64,000 nt of DNA. Origin: Paracoccaceae bacterium. GTDB lineage: Bacteria; Pseudomonadota; Alphaproteobacteria; Rhodobacterales; Rhodobacteraceae. The notes under the pieces were generated by a model, which saw only the letters and a program-made list of their open reading frames with translations, had not been told where the DNA came from and made no database searches. This document shows positions 47,673-57,552 of the stretch, piece after piece. How positions within the stretch are numbered: position 1 is the stretch's first letter; each line of letters begins with the position of its first letter. Position numbers and translations under genes: made by a program. Location of the stretch: the NCBI GenBank assembly GCA_016778765.1, contig JADHOV010000005.1, forward strand, positions 38,542 to 102,541, given 5' to 3'.

Positions 47673-49349
47673 TCAGAAAAGCCCCTCAATCTGGCCTAAA
47701 TCATTCAGCATGATCGCTTCCGAAGCTGGCACAGATGGCAAACCTGGCATCGTCATAATTTCTCCGCAGATCACCACGATGAAACCCGCGCCCGCGCTTA
47801 AGCGTACTTCGCGCACAGGCACCGAATGCCCCAAAGGCGCCCCGCGTCGGTTTGGATCCGTGGTAAAACTATATTGCGTTTTCGCCATGCACACAGGCAG
47901 GTGCCCATAGCCGGCCTCTTCCCAATCTTTCAACTGCGTGCGAATTTTAGCGTCGGCCAAAACTTCCTCGGCGCGATAAATACGCTTGGCAACAGTCTCG
48001 ATTTTTTCGAACAAACTAAGCTCATCGGCGTAAAGAGGCGCAAAATTAGCCGTATCCGCATCTGCAATATCAGCCACGCGCTGCGCCAGCACTTCAGTGC
48101 CTTCCGAGCCTTTTTCCCAATGTTGGCACAGAATTGCTTCCGAGCCTTGCTCGGCCACATAATCTTTGACGGCCTGCACCTCTGCATCCGTATCGGTGAC
48201 AAAATGGTTGATCGCCACCACAACTGGAACCCCAAAGCTTTTGACATTCTCAATATGACGGCCTAGATTAGGGCACCCGGCCTGTACCGCGGCCACGTTT
48301 TCTGGTCCAAGATCCGCCTTGGCAACACCGCCATTCATCTTCATCGCTCTGACCGTGGCAACCACAACCACAACCGAAGGGGCAATCCCGGCTTTGCGGC
48401 ACTTGATATTCATAAACTTTTCGGCCCCCAAATCGGCACCAAAACCGGCTTCTGTCACCACGTAATCAGCCAGTTTCAACGCCGTGGTTGTCGCAGCCAC
48501 AGAGTTACAGCCATGCGCGATATTGGCAAATGGCCCGCCATGCACGAAGGCAGGGTTGTTTTCCAAGGTTTGCACAAGATTGGGCTGCATGGCATCTTTC
48601 AAAAGCACGGTCATCGCGCCATCGGCTTTGATATCGCGGCAATAAATCGGTGATTTATCGCGCCGATACGCCACGATGATATCACCCAGACGCTTTTGCA
48701 AATCGTCAAGCGAATTGGCCAAGCATAAAATAGCCATCACTTCCGAGGCCACGGTAATGTCAAATCCGGTTTGTCGCGGAAACCCATTCGACACGCCACC
48801 CAGCGATGTTACGATATCACGCAGAGCCCGGTCATTCATATCCATCACGCGGCGCCAGACCACGCGGCGTTGATCGATCTCAAGCTTATTACCCCAATAA
48901 ATATGATTGTCGAGCATCGCCGAGAGCAAGTTATGCGCCGATGTAATCGCGTGGAAATCACCGGTGAAATGCAGGTTCATTTCCTCCATCGGAACCACTT
49001 GGGCATATCCTCCCCCGGCAGCGCCACCTTTCATTCCGAAACACGGGCCCAAAGACGCTTCTCGAATGCAAATCGCAGCGCGCTTGCCAATCCGGTTCAG
49101 ACCATCGCCCAAACCAACCGTGGTTGTTGTTTTCCCTTCACCTGCAGGAGTAGGGTTGATGGCCGTTACCAAAATTAATTTTCCGCTCTTATTCGCTTGA
49201 ACCGAATTGATAAACTCTTGGCTGATTTTGGCCTTATCATGGCCATAAGGCAGAAGGTGTTCTGAGGGAATATCAAGCTTTGCACCGATTTCCTGGATCG
49301 GTTTTTTCTGTGCTTCGCGGGCGATTTCAATATCAGATTTATAACTCAT
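47673..49349 (-). CDS. fhs: formate-tetrahydrofolate ligase
   Basis: ATP-dependent formation of 10-formyl-THF from formate. The 558-residue protein has the ATP-binding [19 protein letters not shown] near residue 65, and [11 protein letters not shown] just before. TKAN-type blocks [17 protein letters not shown] and PVVVAINHF follow. The ATG has AGGAGGG 8 bases upstream. The preceding 150 bases are packed with hairpins, suggesting leader regulation. Confidence 0.96.
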   Translation of the reverse strand: MSYKSDIEIAREAQKKPIQEIGAKLDIPSEHLLPYGHDKAKISQEFINSVQANKSGKLILVTAINPTPAGEGKTTTTVGLGDGLNRIGKRAAICIREASLGPCFGMKGGAAGGGYAQVVPMEEMNLHFTGDFHAITSAHNLLSAMLDNHIYWGNKLEIDQRRVVWRRVMDMNDRALRDIVTSLGGVSNGFPRQTGFDITVASEVMAILCLANSLDDLQKRLGDIIVAYRRDKSPIYCRDIKADGAMTVLLKDAMQPNLVQTLENNPAFVHGGPFANIAHGCNSVAATTTALKLADYVVTEAGFGADLGAEKFMNIKCRKAGIAPSVVVVVATVRAMKMNGGVAKADLGPENVAAVQAGCPNLGRHIENVKSFGVPVVVAINHFVTDTDAEVQAVKDYVAEQGSEAILCQHWEKGSEGTEVLAQRVADIADADTANFAPLYADELSLFEKIETVAKRIYRAEEVLADAKIRTQLKDWEEAGYGHLPVCMAKTQYSFTTDPNRRGAPLGHSVPVREVRLSAGAGFIVVICGEIMTMPGLPSVPASEAIMLNDLGQIEGLF

Positions 49350-49690
49350 GGCCTTCCCTCCTATCGGTTTGTCCGATTTTATCTCTCTGGGCTATAGCCC
49401 GCTTACATCTCCGTAAAGACGGTGTTTCCGACATTTTCGGGATCTGTTGCGGCGGCACAGACGTCGAAAGTTTCGCATCCGAAACTAAGGTTCCAGCTTA
49501 GCACAAGCGCCTATCATAAGCACGGTGCAGACTTTGATATCGGGCGATGCGCCTAGAAGCTGCGCTTTGGCCGGCCCGCGACCTTAGCGCGGTTTGTGTC
49601 CCTTGCTAAAATGGCGGGTATGGACAGGCTCGCCTTAACGCGTCGAAAGCGACGCGGTTTCAATCTGCTGATATGGGTTAAAAGTCCAAC
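49350..49690 (-). promoter_or_regulatory. structured fhs leader and flanking non-coding DNA
   Basis: Between the PNPOx gene and fhs, 341 bases hold no gene. From 49363 to 49501 there are seven short perfect hairpins in series (49363-49377, 49389-49400, 49411-49422, 49428-49440, 49443-49461, 49471-49484, 49485-49501); the first abuts the fhs ribosome site AGGAGGG. A separate 7-bp hairpin (49639-49656) lies behind the PNPOx gene, with no T-run. Known THF riboswitch classes could not be matched by eye. Confidence 0.45.
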
Positions 49691-50236
49691 CTAAGATGAC
49701 GCACCAGCCTCAAGATCAGTGGCTTCGTGTAAAATCTGGCCAAGGCTCGGCACAAGCGGCGCATTGCGCGTTTGCCATAATGCTGCGCGTTTCACCGATT
49801 TTGCGCATTGAATATAAACCTCTTGCACAGTGATCACCATCACGCAAACCGGGATTCCTTTAACGTCTATAAAACTGGCGCAAAGATCCGGATCCGCCGT
49901 CAAGGATGCATGGCCATTTACCCGCACCATCGTATCGGCGCCCGGCACCATAAACATTAATGATATAAGGCCATCTTCAACAATGTTACGCAAACTGTCC
50001 AAACGGTTATTGCCAGGCCAATCGGGTAAAAAAAGCGTTTTATCATCTTGGATCCGCACCACCGATCCTAGATCGCCGCGCGCGGATCCATCGGTACCGG
50101 AGGGGCCAATTGTTGACAGCACGCAAAAGCGCCCGGCCCCAATCCAAGCTTGATATAACGGTGTCAGATGATCTGCAACTTTGCGCAGGCTTGCCAGGCT
50201 CGCCTTGCTATACAGTGCCTCAAGTGTCTCGACCAA
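49691..50236 (-). CDS. pyridoxamine 5'-phosphate oxidase family protein (MSMEG_1061-like)
   Basis: FMN-binding split-barrel protein; not the biosynthetic PdxH. Features are ADHLTPLYQAWIGAGRFCVL, STIGPSGTDGSARGDLGSVV and SLMFMVPGADTMVRVNGHASLT. From a TTG at 50236 it has 181 residues and starts VETLEALYSKAS-like, as in relatives; the frame continues to 50293 inside the acyltransferase gene, which is unlikely to be translated. It overlaps the plsC end, so it is probably co-transcribed. No start has a strong ribosome site. Substrate unknown. Confidence 0.82.
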   Translation of the reverse strand: MVETLEALYSKASLASLRKVADHLTPLYQAWIGAGRFCVLSTIGPSGTDGSARGDLGSVVRIQDDKTLFLPDWPGNNRLDSLRNIVEDGLISLMFMVPGADTMVRVNGHASLTADPDLCASFIDVKGIPVCVMVITVQEVYIQCAKSVKRAALWQTRNAPLVPSLGQILHEATDLEAGASS

Positions 50237-50969
50237 GCGGATAAAATCTATCTGCTGCCGCCTCTTCCAACAAAGCGTTTGAGCTTTGCTCAATCATCTC
50301 TTCCAGCCTATGCATGAACTCTTCATTGTCAAACCCGGGTTGAATGGCAGGTAGAAACTCAACCACCGCCAGACCGGGCTGTCGCAGGATGCCATATTTG
50401 GGCCAGAAAACGCCAACATTCGTTGCCGCGGGGATGCAGGTTTGACCGGTTTCTTGATAAAGAACCGCAGTACCGATCTTATACGGCGCCGATGCGCCAG
50501 GCGCGATCCGGGTGCCTTGCGGATAAATGATCAACTGTCCTGCAGGCGAATTGCCTGAATTGACCGCAGCCACCATTGATTTTATGGCTTGCGTCCGTTT
50601 GCCGCGCTCAACACAAATACATCCAATCCGCAAACCGAACCAGCCCAGAACAGGTGCATATTTCAGCGAATTCTTCATGATGAACTTGGGTTTTGGAACC
50701 GCACTCACAATCAAAATCGCATCAAAAAAGCTTTGATGCTTGGCGGCGATAAGAACTTCTCCCTCCGGAATTTTTCCGCGCACTTCGGAACGCAGGCCGA
50801 TCATCCAGCGGGCGCTCCAGCGCACCCAATTTGAATAGGAGCGCACTGCCGCGTAAGCACCACGCCGTTCAAACAGGGCCCATGGTAGAAATAAAATACC
50901 CAATACCACCATCATCAGATACATTTGAAACACAAAGGCCGCGCTCATGATCCATCTGAGAACAGACAT
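50220..50969 (-). CDS. plsC: 1-acyl-sn-glycerol-3-phosphate acyltransferase
   Basis: Adds the second acyl chain to make phosphatidic acid. The 249-residue protein has an N-terminal membrane segment (about 8-30), the catalytic AAKHQSFFDAIL (HxxxxD) near residue 80, and the acceptor motif LIIYPQGTRIAPG, where glutamine replaces the more common glutamate of EGTR. The ATG directly follows the ftsX stop, making it the third gene of the ftsE-ftsX run. Confidence 0.9.
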   Translation of the reverse strand: MSVLRWIMSAAFVFQMYLMMVVLGILFLPWALFERRGAYAAVRSYSNWVRWSARWMIGLRSEVRGKIPEGEVLIAAKHQSFFDAILIVSAVPKPKFIMKNSLKYAPVLGWFGLRIGCICVERGKRTQAIKSMVAAVNSGNSPAGQLIIYPQGTRIAPGASAPYKIGTAVLYQETGQTCIPAATNVGVFWPKYGILRQPGLAVVEFLPAIQPGFDNEEFMHRLEEMIEQSSNALLEEAAADRFYPLGRDT

Positions 50970-51875
50970 CTACGCAAGCCCTGCCAAAACCTGCTGGGCG
51001 GCGCGGCGCGTCGAAAGATAAGCCGTTCCTGCCGAAAACGGTGGAATAGAAATAAGCCATAGCCATTCCAGCCCCTGCAAGCCAAGCCCTGTTAAAATTA
51101 GGCTGCGCGGCTCTTCCGACGGGATAAGATACACCACCACCGCGCCCAGTGCGATGCCGATGGAGGCGCCCACAAATGCACGAAATGTAAACCGACCAAC
51201 AAAGGCTGAGGCAATGTAATTATCCGTCGCTCCAATCAAACGCAGAACCGCGATCACCTGCGCATTGGCCGCCATGGATGCGCGCGCGGCCAGCGTGATC
51301 ATCGCCGCATTTGCCGCTATCATCAATATAATTGACACAATTCCCAACAACCACAACCGCTGCGCGGCCCGCGCCAACGGCTTTTGCCAACGCGTATGAT
51401 CATCCAAAACCGCAGACGGCACTTCTGCCGCCAAACGCAGCCGAAGACCCTGTGCATCATACCCCGCACCGGTTTCTTGGATATCGATCAAGCGAGGCAG
51501 GGCTAAATCTTCAAGCGGCATATCGGGCCCAAACCAAGGCTCCAGCAAAGCGCGCTGTTCATCGGCGCTCATCACACGGGCCGAGGCGATCCCGCTGGTG
51601 GTTTGCAAAACCTGCAAAGCCTGCTGCACCTGCGCCTCTAGCTGGTCTGCCGAGGCTGATACGCGCAATGTTGCACTGCCAGATAAGGCCGTGCTCCAGC
51701 GCGCTGCAAGCCGATCAGCCGCTAAAGACAATACCAGCGCGAACACAACCAAAAACGCCATGATTGCAGATGTGGCCGTGCTAAGAGTTGCCGTAAAACC
51801 TGTGGGCGGAACAACTTTATTCCGACGCCCATCTCCTGAAATCATCGCCAGAAAATTTGCCATAGGGGCGATCAT
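50970..51875 (-). CDS. ftsX: cell-division protein FtsX
   Basis: Membrane partner of FtsE, coupling the ABC ATPase to septal peptidoglycan hydrolysis. The 301-residue protein has four hydrophobic segments (about 32-52, 180-205, 230-255, 270-290) and an extracytoplasmic domain between the first two. The block AQVIAVLRLIGATDNYIASAF is the FtsX-type cytoplasmic loop. It overlaps the ftsE stop (ATGA). Confidence 0.93.
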   Translation of the reverse strand: MIAPMANFLAMISGDGRRNKVVPPTGFTATLSTATSAIMAFLVVFALVLSLAADRLAARWSTALSGSATLRVSASADQLEAQVQQALQVLQTTSGIASARVMSADEQRALLEPWFGPDMPLEDLALPRLIDIQETGAGYDAQGLRLRLAAEVPSAVLDDHTRWQKPLARAAQRLWLLGIVSIILMIAANAAMITLAARASMAANAQVIAVLRLIGATDNYIASAFVGRFTFRAFVGASIGIALGAVVVYLIPSEEPRSLILTGLGLQGLEWLWLISIPPFSAGTAYLSTRRAAQQVLAGLA

Positions 51876-52549
51876 AAATCAGCCCCCGCAAGTTGCACTT
51901 GCCGATTGTTAATCCGCAAAACGCGCACCGGAACCTGCGTTTTTGCGGCGCGAATCAAGCTTAAATCATGGCTCGCAACGACAATCGTTTTGCCCATGCG
52001 GTTGAGTTCGACCAAGAGCTTCAATAACCTCTCAGACATTTCCCAATCGATATTCCCGGTGGGCTCATCCGCCAAAATAATATCCGGAGACATAATGATC
52101 GCGCGGGCCAAAGCAGCCCGCTGGCGTTCGCCGCCGGACAGCTCGGGTGGATAAGCCTCGGCGCGTTTGTTCAGCCCAACCCAAGCCAATAGCTCTTTGA
52201 GGTTCATTTGATCCGAAAGGCGATCCTGCCCCGCCACTTCCAGCGGCAACGCTATATTTTCAATCACACTCAAATGATCCAAAAACTGACAATCTTGATG
52301 CACGACGCCGATTTTACGGCGTGCGATTGCAATTTCATCCCGAGACATAGACGCGCGACTGGTTCCAAATAAAGACACGATGCCCGATGTCGCGGTTAAA
52401 GCGCCATAGCACAGTTTCAAAAAAGTGGTTTTTCCAGACCCTGAGGGCCCTGTCAGAAAATAAAACGCGCCCGGTGTTATCGAGAAAGACATCCCCGATA
52501 AAAGCTCGTTTCCACTATAGGAATAGGCTGCATTTTCCAAATCTATCAA
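51872..52549 (-). CDS. ftsE: cell-division ABC ATPase FtsE
   Basis: Nucleotide-binding subunit of FtsEX. The 225-residue protein has Walker A GPSGSGKTTFLKLCYG, Q-loop VVHQDCQFLDHLSV, signature LSGGERQRAALARA and Walker B IILADEPTGNID. The start is TTG at 52547-52549 with AGGA 6 bases upstream; no in-frame ATG precedes the conserved N-terminus MIDLENAAYSYSG. Confidence 0.95.
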   Translation of the reverse strand: MIDLENAAYSYSGNELLSGMSFSITPGAFYFLTGPSGSGKTTFLKLCYGALTATSGIVSLFGTSRASMSRDEIAIARRKIGVVHQDCQFLDHLSVIENIALPLEVAGQDRLSDQMNLKELLAWVGLNKRAEAYPPELSGGERQRAALARAIIMSPDIILADEPTGNIDWEMSERLLKLLVELNRMGKTIVVASHDLSLIRAAKTQVPVRVLRINNRQVQLAGADL

Positions 52550-52738
52550 AGCATATCCTGCTGCTATCTTTTAAAGCCCCGCACCGCTGTTTTGCCCCAG
52601 TGCAGCCATCGTTGCAATCTATCATTCGCCTTTTGCAGAATGATTTTTTGCAGAAAGCCATTTTCTCTCTGGGTTTTTAGGCGCATATTGGTCTAGAAAT
52701 ACACGCCAAAGATCTAAATACGATAGGTTTATCTTGCC

Positions 52739-53527
52739 ATGCTTCTGGCCTGCCCAATTTGCCAAGCCCAATATGAAGTGCCCGAAGACGCTATTCCAGA
52801 GACGGGATGCGAGGTGCAATGTTCGGCCTGTGGTGAAACCTGGTTCCAAACGCACCCGCAAGCCACTTTTCCAATTGAAAATATCCGCGGTGATCAGCGC
52901 CTGCAAGACTTTGCCTATATAAAGGGCGCGATCGAGCATAACAGCGAGTCTCAACCGACTGAACCAGGCAACCGCGAGGCACAGAGCCCTATCTTCAACA
53001 ATCCAACCGCGATTCAACGCCCCCCGATCGCACCCGCTGTCGCGGAAGTGTTGCGGCAGGAGGCGGATCGAGAAGCAAGAGTGCGCGCGGCCTCCGTGTT
53101 CGCAGAAGATCAAGCCCCGCGTGAGGCCGATACCCGAGCGGCTCTAGAAACGGCGCAAAGCAGCTTGCAGGCCACTCCGGCGGCGCCAATAAACGCCTTT
53201 CCCTCAGCGCCACCCCTCGCGGCGGCCAGCGAGTCGGATCAATTTGAAGCTGAGGAAACCGCGCCTGCGCCCAAACCCAACACCGCCCGAAATGCGGATG
53301 CGCCATCTTATAGCTCGGGCAGGCTGGGCTTCATAATCGGGGTTGCGGCGGTGATGGCCGCTTTGCTTTTTTACCTTTACGCAGAAACACTCAGCAGCGC
53401 AGCCCCAAGCCTGACACCCTATGCCGATCTTTATACGTTATGGGTGGATGCCCAGCGCCAGCGTGTAGACCCATTGATCGACCAAAGCGTTCTGTGGGTT
53501 CTCGCGCAGGTTAAGCAGGTGTTTTGA
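52739..53527 (+). CDS. zinc-ribbon (MJ0042-type) single-pass membrane protein
   Basis: A 262-residue protein starting with a zinc ribbon: CPICQAQYEVPEDAIPETGC and CSACGETW supply two CxxC knuckles. An acidic Pro/Ala-rich disordered middle follows (about 60-190), then a membrane helix near residues 198-220 (LGFIIGVAAVMAALLFYLYA). Such proteins occur next to ftsEX in Rhodobacterales; function unknown. It is divergent from ftsE over 189 bases. Confidence 0.88.
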   Translation: MLLACPICQAQYEVPEDAIPETGCEVQCSACGETWFQTHPQATFPIENIRGDQRLQDFAYIKGAIEHNSESQPTEPGNREAQSPIFNNPTAIQRPPIAPAVAEVLRQEADREARVRAASVFAEDQAPREADTRAALETAQSSLQATPAAPINAFPSAPPLAAASESDQFEAEETAPAPKPNTARNADAPSYSSGRLGFIIGVAAVMAALLFYLYAETLSSAAPSLTPYADLYTLWVDAQRQRVDPLIDQSVLWVLAQVKQVF

Positions 53528-53537
53528 GCCCTTGGCC

Positions 53538-56102
53538 CTAAAATTTTTCGAGCAAGCGTTCTAAATAGTCGCGTTCGGGTTTTGAGCGATCGCGCTCGCC
53601 CATACGACGTCGGATCTCCTCAAGCAGCTGTTGCGCTTGGCGCTCCATAGCCTGCCTTTCCTGCGCCTCTGACATCGCATCATCTCCCGCATGCCGGCCC
53701 TGCTGACGCCCCAGCGGATCGGTTGCCTCGCCGCGCCCGCGCCCTTGAGCTACGCTGCCCTGATCAGCCTCGTTTAAACGCTGGGCTTCGGCAAATGCCT
53801 GGTCTAACTGCTGAATACCATCCCGCAGCGCGTCCAAAGCATCCGCCTGTTGATCCAAAGCTTCTGGTAAATTATTCTCGCCCAAAGCCCGTTCAGCTCG
53901 GCGCATAGCCTCTTCTGCTTCATCCAAAGCCTGCGCTGTGGGCCCTTCGCTACCTTCACCGTTTGGATCAAGCGGCAGATTTTGGCGTTGCCTGCCCAGA
54001 GCCTCTCGCAGGCGCCGCTGGCGATCCGCCAAGTCTTGCGCAGAGGGCGGCGTTGCATCCTCAGACGGGCCTGTTTCACCCGGGCTTTGTTGGCCCAAAC
54101 CTTCACCGGGCGATTGGCTGGGTGCTTGCTGAAGATTGCGAAACGCCTCATCGGATAGGTTTTGTTGACCCCGCAGCGTCTCTTCTAAGCCTTGCAACGC
54201 TTGTTCGCGCGGAGCGCCTTCACCCGAAGAGCCTTCCGCAATCTGCATATTTTGCATCATCTGCTGCAACTCTTGAAGCGCTTGCTGCGCCTCGGCCATG
54301 CGCCCCTCACGCATCAATTTCTCGATACGATCCATCATGGCCTGAAGATCATTTTGCGTTAAATCCACACTATTTTGCGGTTTGGTTGAACGCGGGCCGT
54401 TTTCAGGAGCGGTTTTTTGTCGTTCGGCCTGTTGCATCAACTGGCGCAGGTAGTTTTCATTTGCCTCGCGTAATTCTTGCATCAATTCGGCAATTTCTGC
54501 CTCAGATGCCCCGTTTTTCATCGCTTGCGACAATCGCTCTTCCGCTTGCTGCATGCGCTCTAGCGCATCATCAACATTCCCGTCTTCAAGATCAATCGCC
54601 AAGGCCCATAGCAATTCCGCAACGTCAACGCGCGCTTGTTCCAGCGCGCCTTGCGAAAGCGCTTTTGTCAGCTCACCACTTATGAAACGCAGCTGTAGAT
54701 AATCACCCTCGTTGCGGATTTTCGATCCTGGTGCAAACAAGATTGCCTTGAGCATACGCGCGACCCGCCCAGCGTTTTCATGATGCCACATCAAATCGCG
54801 CCGCTGTTCAATCAAGGCCGCAGCCAAGGGATCAAAAAATCTGCGGCCGGGCAGCATCATGGCGCGCGCGGGGGTCACGACGCTTTGACCCAAAGCATCC
54901 TTGGCTTCCAAAGAAACGCTTACGGGTAGATTTGAGAGCATATGTTTCGAAAAATCTTCGGTTACATCCATCGAGAAATCTCGATACCGCCCATCAAGCG
55001 GCATCGGCAAATCAAAGCTCAAGGCCGCGTCGCTATCTGGGTCAATCGCCAAACCATAACGCCGATCTAATGCCTCCAAATCCACTTCGATAAGCGCGCG
55101 TACTGCGGTGATGCCAAAATCATCCTGCGCGGCGTAACTGAACCGACTGATCCCAAAAAAATCGGATTCAAAGCGTCCGCTCCATTGCAGATTGGGCGGT
55201 TTATCAGGAAGCAGCGTAACAGACCAAACCGCGTTGGATGGTCCCAAAATTTCCAACACACCCTCTTGTAAAACAGCGAAGCTGTGTTGCACGCCATCCG
55301 CGGCAGACGTGGCCGGAGGGTTGGGTGAAACGGATTGATTTATTTGGTAGCTGCCTTCCGGGCCATAAAACCGCAAATCAACCCGACTGGCGCTCATAAG
55401 CGTTAAATCAGCTTGCCCGAACAGATCCGGCAAATAAAGGCTGGGCAAACCGGAATAGGGTGGCGGTGTCACCCACCCCTCCCAGCTTTGAACCTCAACC
55501 GTTTTTAGGGTTGAAGGCAGCGGCGGTGCAAAACGCGCCGCAAAATTGGACGAGGATCCAAAGCTTACGCTGACCAAAAACACCAATAACGCGCAGAGGC
55601 GTAAGCCAAAAGGATCAGCTTTCATCAGAGTGAGATCAGGGGGAACCGATAAGGCCTGGTTGGCCAGCGCTTGCATTTGGTATTGATGGCGCTGCCAAAG
55701 CGCTTGCGTCACCGGATCTTCATCTCGGATGCTCGCAACATCGCTTAGCGCTTGCAAGGGGCGCGGTGCCAGGCTGCGATCCACGCGGTGCTTGGCGTCT
55801 TGCCAACGCGGCATGCGAAATCTTTTGATCCCCCAAAGCAACGCAGCAAAAGACCCCGCGGCAGCAATACCAACCCCCAGCGTAAGAACATCGATTTGGC
55901 CAATCGCCGGCCCTTGCCACATCGGCAAGCTAAACCCAATCAGACCAACTGAAAAAAGCGGCCAAAACGCGTTTAAGCCACGCTCACAGATCAACCCAAT
56001 AAGCGTTTTAAAGACAGCCGGCTGCGGCGCTGAAAACCAGTTTTGAACGCGTGAAAAGACCAGATTAAACCTCCAACTCTTGGCTGTTTTTTCTACAACC
56101 AA
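53538..56102 (-). CDS. DUF4175 / TIGR02302 family membrane protein
   Basis: Large alphaproteobacterial protein of unknown role. Two or three membrane segments lie at the N-terminus (about 40-85 and 165-185), a beta-rich periplasmic part follows, and the C-terminal 300 residues are Gln/Glu/Ala coiled coil with repeats like EAQQALQELQQMMQNMQ. There is no ATG near the start. The frame opens at a TTG inside the lysA end without a ribosome site, whereas a CTG at 56061-56063 has GGAGG 6 bases upstream and may be the true start (841 residues). Overlap with lysA suggests co-transcription. Confidence 0.85.
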   Translation of the reverse strand: MVVEKTAKSWRFNLVFSRVQNWFSAPQPAVFKTLIGLICERGLNAFWPLFSVGLIGFSLPMWQGPAIGQIDVLTLGVGIAAAGSFAALLWGIKRFRMPRWQDAKHRVDRSLAPRPLQALSDVASIRDEDPVTQALWQRHQYQMQALANQALSVPPDLTLMKADPFGLRLCALLVFLVSVSFGSSSNFAARFAPPLPSTLKTVEVQSWEGWVTPPPYSGLPSLYLPDLFGQADLTLMSASRVDLRFYGPEGSYQINQSVSPNPPATSAADGVQHSFAVLQEGVLEILGPSNAVWSVTLLPDKPPNLQWSGRFESDFFGISRFSYAAQDDFGITAVRALIEVDLEALDRRYGLAIDPDSDAALSFDLPMPLDGRYRDFSMDVTEDFSKHMLSNLPVSVSLEAKDALGQSVVTPARAMMLPGRRFFDPLAAALIEQRRDLMWHHENAGRVARMLKAILFAPGSKIRNEGDYLQLRFISGELTKALSQGALEQARVDVAELLWALAIDLEDGNVDDALERMQQAEERLSQAMKNGASEAEIAELMQELREANENYLRQLMQQAERQKTAPENGPRSTKPQNSVDLTQNDLQAMMDRIEKLMREGRMAEAQQALQELQQMMQNMQIAEGSSGEGAPREQALQGLEETLRGQQNLSDEAFRNLQQAPSQSPGEGLGQQSPGETGPSEDATPPSAQDLADRQRRLREALGRQRQNLPLDPNGEGSEGPTAQALDEAEEAMRRAERALGENNLPEALDQQADALDALRDGIQQLDQAFAEAQRLNEADQGSVAQGRGRGEATDPLGRQQGRHAGDDAMSEAQERQAMERQAQQLLEEIRRRMGERDRSKPERDYLERLLEKF

Positions 56103-57358
56103 GAGGGAATCATATCTCGATTAATCATTTCGTCAAATGTCGGACGGGCTCGGATCACCGCGAATTGATCGCCGTGCACCATCACCTCGGGCACCAATTG
56201 GCGGGTATTATATTCGCTGGCCATGACGGCCCCATAAGCGCCGGCCGACCGAAACGCCACAAGATCGCCCGCGCTTTGGCGCGGCAAAGCCCGGCCTTTG
56301 GCAAATGTATCTCCAGATTCGCACACGGGGCCCACAATATCATAAGTGGCTGTTGGCTGATCCGCGCTGGCCGCTTGCACAGGCACCACATCATGATGCG
56401 CCTCATACATCGCGGGGCGGATAAGATCGTTCATCGCCGCGTCTAAAATCAGAAATTCGCGGTCTTCACCGGATTTCACATAGATCACTGAACTGACCAA
56501 AACCCCAGCATTGCCCGCAATCAAGCGCCCAGGCTCGACTTCTATTTCACAGCCTAAATGGCCCAATTCACGCTGAACCATTGTTCCATATTCCTGCAAA
56601 CTGGGCAAAGGCCCAGAATCGGCCTGATAGGCAATACCAAGCCCACCACCCAGATCAAGCCGACGAATATCATGCCCCTCGGCCCGCAATTGCTGGGTCA
56701 CGCTTGCAAGTTTGCGATACGCCAATTCGAAAGGGGCCAACTCCGTCAACTGGCTACCGATATGCACATCGACGCCCACCGCCTCGAGCCCGGGTAAGCT
56801 GGCCGCGCGCGCATAGACTTCAGAAGCGCGCGAAATCGGAATGCCAAATTTATTTTCTGCCTTGCCGGTGGCAATCTTGGCATGGGTTTTCGCATCCACA
56901 TCGGGATTCACCCGCATGGTGATTGGCGCAACCGTTTCTAAAGACACTGCCACCTCATTGAGGGCTTCCAGCTCGGCTTCGCTTTCCACATTGAATTGGC
57001 GCAAACCGCCGCGCAGCGCGAAAGCCATCTCTTCGCGGGTTTTCCCTACCCCCGAAAATACGATCCGCTCTGGGGCAACGCCGGCGGCAATAGCGCGGCG
57101 ATATTCCCCCCCTGACACCACATCCATCCCAGCGCCTAACCCGGCAAGGGTTTTGATAATGGCCTGGTTCGATGCGGCCTTCATCGCAAAACACACAAGG
57201 TGATCCATGCCTTGCAGCGCCGCATCAACCGCATGGAAATGGCGGGTCAAGGTGGCGCTTGAATACGCGTAAAATGGCGTGCCAACTTGCGCTGCTATCT
57301 CTGCCAGCGAAACCCCTTCGCCATGAAGAATGCCGTTCTTATACTGAAAGTGATCCAT
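56093..57358 (-). CDS. lysA: diaminopimelate decarboxylase
   Basis: Last step of lysine synthesis, a fold-III PLP enzyme. The 421-residue protein has the PLP lysine in HLVCFAMKAASNQAI near residue 59, the DVHIGSQL block, and the cysteine of the second active site in GPVCESGDTFAKGR. The start ATG lies upstream of a 194-base gap shared with the divergent LysE gene. In relatives argH, lptM and lysA are neighbours; here the intervening genes are longer. Confidence 0.96.
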   Translation of the reverse strand: MDHFQYKNGILHGEGVSLAEIAAQVGTPFYAYSSATLTRHFHAVDAALQGMDHLVCFAMKAASNQAIIKTLAGLGAGMDVVSGGEYRRAIAAGVAPERIVFSGVGKTREEMAFALRGGLRQFNVESEAELEALNEVAVSLETVAPITMRVNPDVDAKTHAKIATGKAENKFGIPISRASEVYARAASLPGLEAVGVDVHIGSQLTELAPFELAYRKLASVTQQLRAEGHDIRRLDLGGGLGIAYQADSGPLPSLQEYGTMVQRELGHLGCEIEVEPGRLIAGNAGVLVSSVIYVKSGEDREFLILDAAMNDLIRPAMYEAHHDVVPVQAASADQPTATYDIVGPVCESGDTFAKGRALPRQSAGDLVAFRSAGAYGAVMASEYNTRQLVPEVMVHGDQFAVIRARPTFDEMINRDMIPSWL

Positions 57359-57552
57359 GGTTACCCAAAGGCCTTTTATCTATTTTTAAAAGCTCGATTA
57401 CCCTATCGACCACGGGATGAAAAGCCTTTGCCCTGTTCTAGATTATGGCGGCGTCTGCTCGAGAAAAATAAATTCGCAAAATGGCCGGAACTTCTGTTTG
57501 ACAAACACTCTAGGCTGCGTCTTCTAGGTGGATATCGTTACGGGACGTATCA

